Assembly (NCBI GenBank): GCA_018873245.2
Contig: JAEMBT020000001.1
Coordinates: forward strand, 13,344,220 to 13,408,219
Length of the DNA: 64,000 bases
Direction: 5' to 3'
Origin: Archegozetes longisetosus
Lineage: Eukaryota; Arthropoda; Arachnida; Sarcoptiformes; Trhypochthoniidae
A model generated the notes under the pieces. It was not told the origin of the DNA and ran no database searches. It saw nothing but the letters and a program-made list of their open reading frames with translations. The position numbers and the translations under genes were made by a program. Numbering within the stretch: the stretch's first letter is position 1; each line of letters starts with the position of its first letter. This document shows positions 12,010 through 22,845 of the stretch, piece by piece.

Positions 12010-12268
12010 AAAATTTACTTCAAAATATGTTTATACTTTACAAAAATTTACATTAAAATATCTTTTTGTACTTTTCATTTTATACAGAAAATTAAAAATG
12101 TAAATTTACTTCTTGCACAAGCCTTAATAAAGAATATACTTTGTAGATAGACAGCACAAATACAGTGCATAAACGTGTTTTAATTCGGTCTAAAAAATAG
12201 GAAACGGTAAAAGACTTTCAACTATATCATTATAGATGACCAATAGATAACTTACCAAATATCTGTAC

Positions 12269-13649
12269 TCATTTCATAGCATTCGCGACTCTATTTGTAA
12301 GTAAATAGAATCGACAGAATATTGCGAACATCTATATAACAAAGAATTTACTTTGTAATCGTTACAAATAAAAACGATAATTTCTGAAGTCTTACCTTGA
12401 ATGCAATAATTGGTGTCAAAAAAAATTGATTACCACACGAAAACCCAATTTGAAATTTATTACTGCTCACACTCTCCATTGCATTTAGTAACTAAAGAGA
12501 ATATGAATTTGAGATTTAATTATAAATTTATTCAAAGAATAAAAATCACTGTTCTTAAAGGACTTTGATTTTAGCCTTCAATCCAAGATGTGTTTGTGAT
12601 TCCAAATAAAGTTTGTGGAAATATTTATGGGAATTCAAGGATTCCTTATTAATTGATGCAGTCATCGAATTTATTATGAAGTGATACAATAAATATATAA
12701 TAGAGAATAACACTGCAAGATAAAAAGTCATCAAAGGTAGATCTTCAAAGAAGGTTTGCTGTATAGCCATTAGATTCATAGGAATCAGAGCGTAAGTCAG
12801 TGCAAATAGATATTTAGACCAGAATTTATTAATAAGTAAAATATCATTGCAGATATTATTATGTTCTTCGACTAATTCCAATATGACTCTGGTGTTGAAG
12901 AATAGTCTATCTTTACTTGCATTCATTAGTTTATTATTAAACGATTTCAATATGAATTTACAATAATAACAAATAATGTAGTAATATAAAAAACTATAAG
13001 ACATTACTAACAAAGCTGCCACTCCGCACCCAAAAAGTATAATAGCACTTAGTATTCCATAAGTTATTATGTCCTTCCATTCATAAGAATTTACTAAAAT
13101 TGCGATTAGTGTAAAACAGAACAGAACTACGAAAATTTTCAGTTCTAGCTGAATAAGGTTGAAAATAATTTTTATTCTTTTAACAAATTTTTTGAAACTG
13201 TTTTTGTCATATATCCTGATTGTACTCTCATTTTGTAATCCTTTCAAAACTTTGATGATTTCTATCCATCGAAAGTCAAATTTGTCTTTACTATTGAAAA
13301 GTCTTATAATAATAAATGAGAAAATAAGAGCCACAGTCAGTGTCAAACAATTAAATTCAGTTACACCTCCAGCATGTTGAAGTAAATCGAAGTAATATTC
13401 AGGGACTCTTCCGTTCTCCAAATTGGTTAAGGTGATTAACAATTTCAGAATATAAATCAAAAGCCAAGTACTTATAATATTGGATTTGAGTTTTTGATTT
13501 CTTTTCTTAATGTCACTATCAAAATAGTTGTTGATATCATATCTATACATAATTCCATATTTATAAAGTGGTAGATCTATATCACTAATAACAAGATCAT
13601 TATTATTACTTTCAGACTCATCAACCAGTTGTTCAGAATTTATATCCAT
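12269..13649 (-). CDS. gustatory receptor family, 7-TM chemoreceptor
   Basis: Three exons with phase-0 introns: 13649-12564 (362 codons), 12491-12396 (32 codons) and 12331-12269 (20 codons plus stop). They give about 414 residues, normal for arthropod GRs. The first exon has six strongly hydrophobic segments and the conserved NKFWSKYLFALTYAL region. The second exon carries the GR hallmark before TM7 (IGFSCGNQFFLTP), and the third a short TM7 tail (MFAIFCRFYLL). GRs are inverted 7-TM ligand-gated cation channels in sensory neurons. The first donor (AAA|GTCCTT) is weak but is the only one that joins to the hallmark exon. The last exon is the least certain part. Confidence 0.8.
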
Positions 13650-14964
13650 ATCGACTGTTTATAACTATAAATTAATGAACAAGAGTCTTTTCTTTCTATA
13701 TAATTTAAATTTTGAATATGAACAATAATAATCGATATTACAACTACATTGAGCTATAATTTAGTTCAGAAATAGGACTATTCGTGACTTTACTAAATTG
13801 ATCGATTCATAAATATCTCATATGTTCTATTGATAAATCTGTTTGATTTTAGTAACTTGAACTCAGAAAAATAAATATAACCTCAGTGTAAAATCGAAAA
13901 GCTTTTGATTTACTCGTGTTGATTATTAGCTTGATATCGATAAATTCTTATTAATAGTAATTAGGTTTCTTATTTTTGGAGACTATAAAATAAATAACAT
14001 AAATGTTAAAACATCTAAATATTTTATAGATCAATAATGAATCACAAAAAGAAATGGTATCCAAGCTAAGCGTTTGTGGTATTTTATTGAAGATCAAAAT
14101 GTTCCAAAATTAAGAATTTCATCTCTACAATTATTTGTGTTTAGCTTCAATATCATAAAGAAATACGTTTCAAATGTGTTGAAATAAAATATAAAATATT
14201 TAATATTTAAACTATAGTATATCCTATATATAGTGATCGAGTTGGTGCAGCTATGAGCGTTCTCTGTAACTAGGATTCCCTACAATTGTTTCCTATTCAA
14301 AATTTTAACTATAATCTAATTTGAAATCATTCACTTTCTGACAGCTATATAAATAATAATGGAATCGGTCTAATTAACTGAAGCTTCAACACTAAACTAG
14401 TAATTTCGACAAAGATTGTAAGATTCTTTGATGCTTTGCCACTAACTTCAGAAGACTTTACTATAACTAAACATTATTTGTACTTCGTTGGTGAGCATTC
14501 ATCCATAACAACCGAGTTCTACTATAAGCCAATCGCTAAAGCCATATTTTTCATTACTTCGAGGAAGAAGTTTTGACTGAATATTATTTACTAAAGAAAA
14601 CTAGGGTTTAATATTAACTAAAAATAGCTTCCGTCAAACTTTGTGTCCTCATTCCTTATATCGTTTAGCACTCACCTTTTTAACGTTATTAATCTCAAGA
14701 TACAAAATTGACGAAAAGTAATCTAATCAAAGTTTTCATTAATGAAATGATAATTAAATTAATTTTGCGATGCTTCAGATAAATTTTATCAAATACATTC
14801 ATCATAGTGATATACTCATGTTTTGGTGTTCACATGAATTAATAGCATAAAATAACATTTGAACATTTAATTAAAGACGAGAGAAAACCTTCTTGATTAA
14901 AAGCGACACCGCTAAGTATATCCTTTAACTTAAACTTCAGAATTCATCATATGATGTCAGTCAA
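13650..14964. other. upstream/intergenic region, no gene seen
   Basis: Upstream of the GR gene. AT-rich, stops in all frames, no repeat recognised. Confidence 0.5.
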
Positions 14965-15085
14965 TGGTGCTCAACGCTCGAGCGTTTGGTGCTCGGTAGC
15001 GAGCGTGAACGTCGATCGTTCTGCTTTTACCGAGCGTGAGTGGACGCTCGAGCGTCTTACCTCCAAGCACCGAGCGTCGAGGGTT
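14965..15085. repeat. GC-rich cluster of CGAGCGT words
   Basis: A dense run of GAGCGT/CGCTCG words in both orientations (ACGCTCGAGCGT, ACCGAGCGTGAG, CACCGAGCGTCGAG). A related cluster occurs at 38110-38260. Probably two copies of one small repeat family. No coding meaning. Confidence 0.65.
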
Positions 15086-15213
15086 AAGTTTTAGTATGTA
15101 TCTTCCAAATTAGTATAGATATTTTTAATACAAAAAACCTATTATACTTTAGTTCAAATCAAGTTAGTTTGACTTATAACTTATTAAATCCAGGTTCCTT
15201 CATTAGGAGATAC

Positions 15214-15813
15214 TAGTGCACCGCACGAGTTGAGTCTATTTGAGCGATTTGTCAAATCGATTCAAACTTTCGAGTTCAATTCTCTAGAAGATTTGACTCG
15301 AACGCAGTCAAGTTCAACTCAAGTCCGGGTATGACTCAATTAGGTTTGAGGGATTTGAATTTTTTGAGCTGTAAAGAGGTTTATGATTCCAACATTCTGG
15401 AACTTTTTAGAGTATTCTATAAAGCTATGGAATATTCTAAAATTCATTAAAGTATTCTAGCAACTTATTGAATACTCTAGAACTTATTAGAGCATTCTAG
15501 AAACTTATGGAATATTCAGGAACTTTTCAAAGCATTCTAAAATCTTGCAAAATATTCATGAACTATCTAGAAAGCATGCATTTTAGTATAAAAGGGGCCT
15601 ACTCTACACATCCATCCGATATTTGAGTTGATAAACTCGTGTAACTAATTAATATTAGTTGATTCGAGTCTTCGGGTAGGCTCGACGCGAGTCCAAATCA
15701 AATCGATTCGTGATTTGAACAGACTCGACTCGAAAATAGACTTGACTCAATTTTTGCGAGTCGAACTCAAATCTGCTCCGACTTGACTCGAACTCGATTT
15801 GTGCGGAGCACTA
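15214..15813. mobile_element. hAT-like non-autonomous element, 600 bp
   Basis: Terminal inverted repeats TAGTGCACCGCAC and TAGTGCTCCGCAC (reverse complement of the right end). The flanking 8-mers GGAGATAC and GGATGTAC match at 6/8, fitting an older hAT duplication. Subterminal parts are rich in GACTCGA words in both orientations. The centre holds a promoter-like block, listed separately. There is no transposase inside. Confidence 0.75.
15395..15594 (+). promoter_or_regulatory. heat-shock-element-like array plus TATA box
   Basis: Many inverted GAA/TTC pairs with 2-bp spacing occur: 15395-15402, 15430-15437 and 15495-15502. There is also a perfect three-unit element GAAnnTTCnnGAA at 15510-15522. 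This is the binding pattern of heat-shock factor. A consensus TATAAAAG follows at 15587-15594. No ORF starts just downstream. The array may be the internal promoter of an ancestral transposon or a degenerate minisatellite that mimics HSEs. HSF binding is inference. Confidence 0.5.
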
Positions 15814-15867
15814 GGATGTACTAAGCCAAACAAAGATGGATATCTCGAGAACAACTTATGATAATCA

Positions 15868-16062
15868 ATCAAGTGAAGTGTCAAAATACTCAGTTTGATA
15901 TCCTGAGTCCAATGATATATCACTTGGCGGGGTCGGCCACTTCCGGCCACTCCCGTTAAGAGTTGGCCAGAAGTGGTCAGGTTCGGGTCAGAAGTGGTCA
16001 AGTGTAGTATCAAAATGTTCAGTTCGACGAACTGAATCTAGTGATGTATCACACTTGGAGGT
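15868..16062. repeat. duplicated small palindrome with GC-rich core
   Basis: Two direct copies of a ~57-bp palindrome (about 15869-15926 and 15997-16060, both beginning CAAGTG and ending CACTTGG-like) flank a core of repeated GGCCAGAAGTGGTC/GGCCACTTCC words. Likely a small nested hairpin element. Non-coding. Confidence 0.55.
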
Positions 16063-16208
16063 AGGAGTTGCGAAACTCCTTAGAACCATTAGCCCGGATT
16101 GACCTCTCAAGGAATATGTTAAGTGGCATATTATATAGATATTGCTATAAACTGTAATCATAGGCTGAACTGAAACTATTACTAAATTTAATTACTGGTA
16201 ACTTATTA

Positions 16209-16800
16209 CAGTATAACCACGTTAATACAAAGGCGAACAGACCGCACGAATCATTTCGTATTAATTGAACTTCGTTATAATGAGTTTGGCTATTTTTGTT
16301 CTAGTTTTCCATAAATACCTGCATACACTTTGCTTCATTGTTCATAATTATTGTTAGTGTTTTGTAGTCTTTGAGTTTATATCAAACACTGAACCTCTTT
16401 GCATACTGCTTTCAATATCATCAATTATAGAGATTTTATCTTCTAATGAAATTAGTTTGCATTTAATTTTAGAAATTTTATTGTAAACCAGTTGAATTTT
16501 TACACAATTATCATAATTTAATAAAAAGCAGATAGCGATAAATAGTATTGTTTATAACTTATTTTATAACGAAAAATATAGTTGGCAATTAAAACTTAAA
16601 TAATTTCAAACCAGTAAACTTCCTTATAAAGGAGTAATACTTTAAACTATGGCATCGTAAAATATACTTCGTTATAACTAGGATTCCTTAATACGAAGTT
16701 CGTGTTAACGAGATAATTTTAACTCTATTCTTACGAGGCCTTTGCGGGACCAAATCAATTACTTCGTTATATAGGTGTTCGTAATAACGGGGTTATACTG
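16209..16800. mobile_element. pogo-like TIR element, 592 bp, TA target site
   Basis: The left end CAGTATAACCACGTTAATAC and the inverted right end CAGTATAACCCCGTTATTAC sit between TA dinucleotides (16207-16208 and 16801-16802). These ends resemble pogo/Tigger termini. No transposase ORF is left inside. Confidence 0.8.
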
Positions 16801-17214
16801 TACTTGTGAACTTTTTATAAAGTAGTTATGTGGTTAACAAAACGTAAGTATAGAATTATATTTTTGAAGTAAACTACTTGACAAAACTGATAGATATTTG
16901 CTTGACCAAATTTATAGAATTGAATTGAAATATAAATTCCACTTGTCTAAGCTGGTTAGCAGCAAATAACAGTTGCAATTAAAAGTCACATTGCATCTAA
17001 ATTAAATTTGGTAAATGATGAAAAACTAGCAATAATACAATGTCAGTTGTGTATTAGTGAATCACCTTAACATTATATGTATACTTGCGAAATAAAAATT
17101 TCATTCAATTCTATATTGTATTTTTAAGATATCAATACATGTTTCCAGATCCGTGTTTTTCTTATTTCAACCTTTAATAAAGCCTGGATTCGCACCGGAC
17201 CACGAAATTCAAGC
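16801..17214. other. intergenic, no gene seen
   Basis: No feature recognised. Confidence 0.5.
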
Positions 17215-17430
17215 TTACGGTCTAGACAGATAGCAAACCATTCACTAATCAAGAAATAATATTAAATGAATTAAACTAAAAATCTCTTATTGATCATCAT
17301 AACTATTGTCTGAAGGAAATGATTATTAATTGATTGTAATTTGAGACTTTTTTATATCTTTGAGTCAGAACTTACCTCAATATTAGTTCCGGTCTTTATA
17401 TTATTGATGAGTGTTTAGGAAAATACAATT
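17215..17430 (+). pseudogene. GR gene relic (TM1-TM2 region)
   Basis: Shares ordered blocks with 18345-18600 and with the GR gene at 19495: AATCAAGAAATAATATTAAA, then TATTGTCTGAAGGAAATG (TCATCTGAAGAAAATG in the gene). Many stops. An old, degraded duplicate. Confidence 0.5.
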
Positions 17431-18344
17431 TCCAAGATTGGTCATTAGATGGAATTTAACGCAAATATTTGTATATTGGTAATAATACACATTTTCTTTA
17501 GTATCTTAAAAACTGAATTATGTGAATTCATGAAATTTTTAGATAATTTAGAGGATTATATATATTGTTCCTAGAGATCCAATTAAGCTGGTCAAATTTT
17601 TTGTCTAAAACTCGTGTTTTTAATTGGTTTAAAAAATCTTGCCAAATAACTGGTTTAATTTGGTTTTATAATTAAAAGTTAGGTCGTAAAATATTATAAT
17701 GAGCGTTGAACTTAAATCATGATGTTACTAAACCCATTCTTCAATTGATAATTTCTTATTTTTATGAATATGACACAAAGTTCAGGTATACTACTATAAG
17801 CTATGAGTCTACCAACTTTAGTAAAATAGGTTTTGTACACGAATCAGGCAATAAATAGGTAATTATTTTTTTTTATCTAAATTACCAATTTCATTGTTAT
17901 TACCCAAATAAATAATAATTCTCAAAAGATCAGGAATTTCCTAAACTTTATAGATTTTAGGCTTAATACTATAGTATAGCTCTTTGTTCTTGAATCGACA
18001 TTTTATTAGACTTTAATCGAAACTGCTTAAAGCTAACCCAAACAGAACATGTTCAGTCTAAAATTACATCTTATAAAACAGATTAAATACAATTTGAAAT
18101 CATTAAAAGAAGTGTTCGTTTGGCAGTTTAGCATTCACTTTTGTCTAAAAATTTAATAGAGAATAATAATAATACCTGAACTAAAGGCTACCATCAGACA
18201 AGAACTTTCAAAAACTGTGAACAAATGACGAAATTGGAATAAAATGCACTTTTTATTTACCAAAACATATTCCCAAAAAGTTAAGCTCTTATTCCCAGTT
18301 TACCAACCTAATTATGGATTATATTTTACCTGAATTTTGTGTCA
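17431..18344. other. intergenic, no gene seen
   Basis: AT-rich spacer between two GR relics. Confidence 0.5.
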
Positions 18345-18600
18345 TTAATCATTGGTATAAAATTGGTTTTGTCTCAGGTCAAGAAATAATACTAAAAGAG
18401 TTGAACTGAAAAATTCTCTATCGATCGTCACAATGAATATTCACTTTTCAAATGTATGATTTCATTGTTATTGTCTGAAGAAAATGCCAATCAATTGATT
18501 ATTATTCGAGACTTACTTTTTTTTAGTCAGAATTCACGTTGCTATTGGTTTCGGTGTTAATATACTATGATAGTGAGTATTTGAAGAATACATTCTGGTT
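18345..18600 (+). pseudogene. GR gene relic (TM1-TM2 region)
   Basis: TATAAAATTGGTTTTGTCTC near 18355 corresponds to the TACAGAATTGGGTTATGTCTC start of the GR at 19585. TTATTGTCTGAAGAAAATG near 18470 corresponds to TGTCATCTGAAGAAAATG. The frame is destroyed. Confidence 0.55.
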
Positions 18601-19494
18601 TCTGTTGTACCATCTGATATACAGATTTGAAATGAGCTAGTGTTAATATTTATCACGTGCTAGTATAGAAAATGCAACAATTAGCATAACAAAACATAAA
18701 ACTTCATATATGATTCTAACTGTAATATAGTTAATGTAAAACACGAAGCAAAATTAATATTTACAAGTGAAAGTAAAACATAATTAAAATTTATATAAGT
18801 TTTGAGCGCTTCATAACATTATTCTCTGAACTCATAAGTAAAGATAAATTCTTACATATTTTGTGCTAGGATTGGTTTATGAGTTTAATTTTTATTCTTC
18901 AAACCATTATATCTCAAAATTCTTTGATTCTTCTATTCTTAATTCAATATTCTAGTGTTTTACATATAATTTTTAAACTCTAGATCAGTGAATAATTTTA
19001 TATTCATTTATAAATTTCCGACTTTTACACTATATGTAAATGCCTACTTAAAATATAGAACCCTATTGAACTTAACATTATATCTATTTCAACTGCACAC
19101 GTAAATTGTTTTTCAAAACGAGAACTAAAAATATTATTTCAATTTCAAAAAAGTCGTTGTCACATAATCATTCATAGAAATATTATTTTTTTATTATGAA
19201 GGATAGAAATCGACCTGTTTATGTCTGACAAACTATAATTCAATTATGGAATGGTTTTAAAATGAGAACGTAATGCACTTGTATAGTCAGATAGCATTAA
19301 AATAACGTTAATGTCCTAATATGCGAAAGATCATGAGAAACTATCACGACTTGAAGGCTATCATATGAAAACAATTTTATGGTATTGAAATTAAGTTTTA
19401 AAGTTCTTAAACTCAAACAGTTCTATATTCTATTCTTCGATGCAATCATTGAATCAATTTTCACTATATCTTCAGATAAAATATTGAAAAATTG
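18601..19494. other. intergenic, no gene seen
   Basis: AT-rich upstream region of the next GR locus. Nothing recognised. Confidence 0.5.
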
Positions 19495-20905
19495 ATGAGA
19501 AAAAGCAGAAAAATGGAAAATTTTGTTGTAACAAAAGTTTTGCCACACAATTTGATCATAGATTCTGCTGAAACTCATTTGTACAGAATTGGGTTATGTC
19601 TCACATCTAAGGATGGTGTCGAGAGAAGAAAACATAACAACCCTCTACTCATACTAATTATTCTCTTGATATCGATTATCAAAAATATAATATCTTTGCT
19701 GTCATCTGAAGAAAATGAATATTTGCTAATTATTAACGGAGATTTTGCTCACTTTCTTGGGGCGAGAATTCATTTCAACATTGCGGCTCTTCTTTATGTA
19801 CTGTTAGTTCTGGCTTCACAACTCATATATTATTATAACTACAAGAATAACATAAAACCCAATTATCTCAAAATATTTGAAATGATGTCGGGTTCGGTTT
19901 CACCAAAAAGTATTGAATTGACAAATAAACAACAAATCTTGAAACTCATAAAATACACAAAAATATCATTTTGTATTTGCAAATTCAATGAGAATACTAC
20001 CTTAATTCTCAGCTTTATTGTCATCATTGTTTCATACATTTTGAATTGTTCACTAATCAATACAATCATTTTCGGTATCTCTCAAAGTGTATTATTTTCA
20101 TTGTGCTGTTATTATACCTATGGTATTAATATATGGGTCGTTGGCTACTTTTACATCATTTGCCATTATCTGAAAACCAAGCTCAAATGATTAAATAACC
20201 AAATCATATTTAAGTATAAAAATAAGAATAATTTGAGACTTGATGTCAGAATAATTAGTTCATTACACTCATTATATTCTGAGATAAATGAATACAACAG
20301 TAGTTTTTGGTCAAAGTATTTGTTATCGATTTGGTTAATGTTGGGTTCAGTCATCACTATTGTTTTGTATTTTGTATTATTCATTGAAATGAACATAATT
20401 TGCAAATCTGTCTTTGGATACGCTCTAGTTTTAATTATTATTACTTTCCTGTTCATTATAAATATGGCCTCTTCAATCAACTTCGAAGCGAATAAATCAT
20501 ATAAATTACTCAACAATTTGATTGTAAAAGAAAGTCAAATGATTCGACGTAAAAATAAGTCATTTGATTGTATTTCAAGACAAATTTTGGTAAATATCTC
20601 ACAAATAAAGAGGATGGAATGAGAAAAACTATCTTTATTAGACAATATTTTATTAAAATTAATTTTTTCGCTTATTATCTTATAGTATATGAGTTTCATA
20701 GAAAGAATTGGCCTAAAAAATGTAGGATTTTCGTGTTGGAAATTATTTACTATCAATTATTTCAGAAGCTACGAAGTAGTAATTATTTTGATTTTGAGAA
20801 ATTTTTGATACAAATCCTTTTGTTGAACGCTTAAACTCTTTCATTCAACAGATTCTCTCTTTGTTGGCCGCACTTTTCCTCAGAATAATGCAGATGTCAG
20901 AATAA
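19495..20905 (+). pseudogene. gustatory receptor gene with one in-frame stop
   Basis: Same three-exon plan as the GR at 12269: 19495-20589, 20686-20775 and 20852-20905. It would encode about 412 residues with start ATG 19495 (alternative 19513). The first exon is open except for one TGA at 20188-20190, between the HYLKTKLK loop and the continuing frame (SSFWSKYLLSIW). Exon 2 carries the GR hallmark (FIERIGLKNVGFSC, LFTIN), and exon 3 the TM7 tail (ILSLLAALFLRIMQ). Everything else is intact, so this is either a very young pseudogene, a segregating null allele, or a stop that is read through. A sequencing error is also possible. Confidence 0.8.
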
Positions 20906-21222
20906 AACTACGTACCAAACCCGTGTTCGCAGATGCTTCACTTAAACAAAAAATTGTCCTCATAATCTAATACTTGTTTTTCAGAGCCGGAGTTACATAG
21001 AGTAAGGGGATCTGAATCTAACTAAAATTTCTTGAGATATTAAAAGGCATAGTGTTCATAGAAATAGTTATAAGAATAATATTGATGTTTATCTAGTTTG
21101 TAATCCTGTTTGGACACGAGTCCAGAATCAGAATAACATAATAATAGGGGTTTTAGATTCTTAGCTTCGATATATACTGTATCTAAAATTTATTTTCAAT
21201 GACTAAAAAATATTCATGAAAA

Positions 21223-21260
<38 letters not shown>

Positions 21261-21452
21261 CAAAAGAAATACGATATTCAATAGATTTCTGATAGCATAG
21301 ACTTCGTTAAGGAGTTTACATATGTTAATGGCTAACAGTGTTTGCTATGGCACGCTTGCCCTGATACTATAGCGACGATCTTTCCATCAGAAACTATCTG
21401 TATCTATCGCCGATCATTAAGTTTAAACAGCCATACCATACATACCCCTGTT
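20906..21452. repeat. intergenic, with (GA)n microsatellite at 21227-21256
   Basis: A pure AG dinucleotide run of about 14 units. The remainder of the interval shows no gene. Confidence 0.8.
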
Positions 21453-21883
21453 TAGGGTGGCCAAGTCAAAAACTGTCAAATGCGGGACAAAAAATTTTGG
21501 TTCCATTATGAATTTTTTTTAAAGAGTTTTAACCTGATTGAAGTTACAAGTCACAGTTTGAAATAACAATTATTTGAAATATAAACTAAAGACTTGATTG
21601 ATAACTGCACTTTATAAGAGTCACAACGATGTGAATGAAAACAAGTTATCAGATAAACGGATTAAAACTCTTTTTATCTAAAGACTTCTACATATTTTAA
21701 GATAAGAAACGTGTTAACAATTAAATTGCATTATTTTCATTAAATAAAAACACACAGTGAAAATCTGTTAAGATAAATCTTAAAATGTGTATTTTCCGTC
21801 CCGCAGAGGGTGCATACGGTATGCGGGACACAACTCTTAAATGTGGGACAATCCCGCACAATGCGGGACACTTGGTCACCCTA
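21453..21883. mobile_element. hAT-type MITE, 431 bp, perfect 8-bp duplication
   Basis: The ends TAGGGTGGCCAAGT and (inverted) TAGGGTGACCAAGTGTCCCGC are flanked on both sides by CCCCTGTT (21445-21452 and 21884-21891). The termini match the hAT element at 2804. It is short and carries no transposase, so it was mobilised in trans. Confidence 0.88.
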
Positions 21884-21986
21884 CCCCTGTTTAAGATACA
21901 TAGATCTATTGAATATAAATTTATCAATAACTCAATCAAATTTAAAATAAAGGATTTTATTTAGTATTTTAAAGATAACAAAACAT

Positions 21987-21992
21987 TTTATT
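21987..21992 (-). terminator. polyadenylation signal AATAAA (minus strand)
   Basis: A consensus AATAAA lies about 50 nt downstream of the stop codon of the bHLH gene at 22045, on the same strand. Confidence 0.5.
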
Positions 21993-22044
21993 GGTTTAAA
22001 AGTAAAACATGCTATTCTGCCTCAAGTTTGAAAAGAAAAATTAC

Positions 22045-22845
22045 TCAAATACATGAATACATAATCTTGGAATTTGGTAATTCAATGCCATTGTTAATCA
22101 AAGAAGTGACTGCAGGCATTACTATGCAAGCAGTATTGATCGGCGACGGAGTTACTGACGAGAACTGACTCAATTTAAGCTTCAAATAAAAATTTTCTTC
22201 TGCTAAATTAGAATTAGCTTCCCTTAGTCGCTCTATATATTGAGCCACTATTTCTAAAATGGTTGCCTTTTTCCAGTTAACATTGGGTCCAGCCACTAAT
22301 GTCTTCAAATTTTTTATTTGCTCATTAATTGATGACCTATACTTGCTTTCAGCTGTGGCATGTGCTAACTTTCTCAAACCCAAACTTAAATTTTTACTTT
22401 CAGTCAGATTTAATTTTCTTCCAGTTTTCCTCGTTCTCTTGGGTTTTTCTTTACAAAAGTTTGACTTTAGTTCTTCTGACTTTTTATTTATGAAACGACG
22501 AGAAGTACTTGTTGGAAGCTGTTCATTCATTGCATAACCTCTTTCTTCGTGAGTTTCTGATGTTCCCTTTGATGCACTTGGTATCGGCTGACAGAGTAAA
22601 TGATTCATATTTAAAGCTGAATGCTGATTAAGATAAAAGTTGGTTTGGTCCATGTCTTGTGATGGATTATCTGTCTGAGTGCTAACAGTTTGCTTACGGT
22701 ACTTATCGTTATTATTATCATAAACAGAATGAACAGTAGTTAGTTTACTAGAATCACTGCTATCAAATTGACCAAATAAGTTGAAGCGAGCACCATTGAG
22801 TGAGGTGTGATTGAAATAATAGAAGTCATTCGCGAAGGCGTCCAT
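22045..22845 (-). CDS. SREBP-like bHLH-zipper protein, no membrane anchor
   Basis: A single-exon ORF of 266 residues from ATG 22845. Residues 160-207 form a bHLH: basic region LAHATAESKYRSSIN with His162, Glu166, Tyr169 and Arg170. The helix-loop-helix continues with LKTLVAGPNVNWKKATILEI and a short zipper runs from 207 to 228. Tyr in place of Arg in the basic region (E-x-x-Y-R-S-S-I-N) is the signature of SREBPs and lets them bind sterol-regulatory elements as well as E-boxes. SREBPs are normally over 900 residues with two membrane helices and a SCAP-binding domain. Here the protein stops about 40 residues after the zipper, so it would not need proteolytic release. Residues 1-110 are Ser/Thr/Asn-rich and could be an activation domain. 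The missing introns suggest a retrocopy. Target genes are unknown. Confidence 0.8.
   Translation of the reverse strand: MDAFANDFYYFNHTSLNGARFNLFGQFDSSDSSKLTTVHSVYDNNNDKYRKQTVSTQTDNPSQDMDQTNFYLNQHSALNMNHLLCQPIPSASKGTSETHEERGYAMNEQLPTSTSRRFINKKSEELKSNFCKEKPKRTRKTGRKLNLTESKNLSLGLRKLAHATAESKYRSSINEQIKNLKTLVAGPNVNWKKATILEIVAQYIERLREANSNLAEENFYLKLKLSQFSSVTPSPINTACIVMPAVTSLINNGIELPNSKIMYSCI

Larger units (their letters stand above)
11209..12125. repeat. head-to-head palindrome of two Tc1-like fragments
   Basis: Left half 11209-11640 and right half about 11730-12125 are inverted copies. They include the non-coding tail and a transposase C-terminus in opposite orientations. Between them, 11648-11681 is a perfect short palindrome (TATTTCGTGATTCATT mirrored around TT). 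The halves differ by scattered substitutions and an A-tract indel. Confidence 0.8.

Noticed and set aside
12271-12340. Possible target-site duplication (75 bp) around the Tc1-like palindrome
   Set aside because: Too long for a Tc1 duplication. It contains a GR last exon and is better explained as part of a duplicated GR gene.
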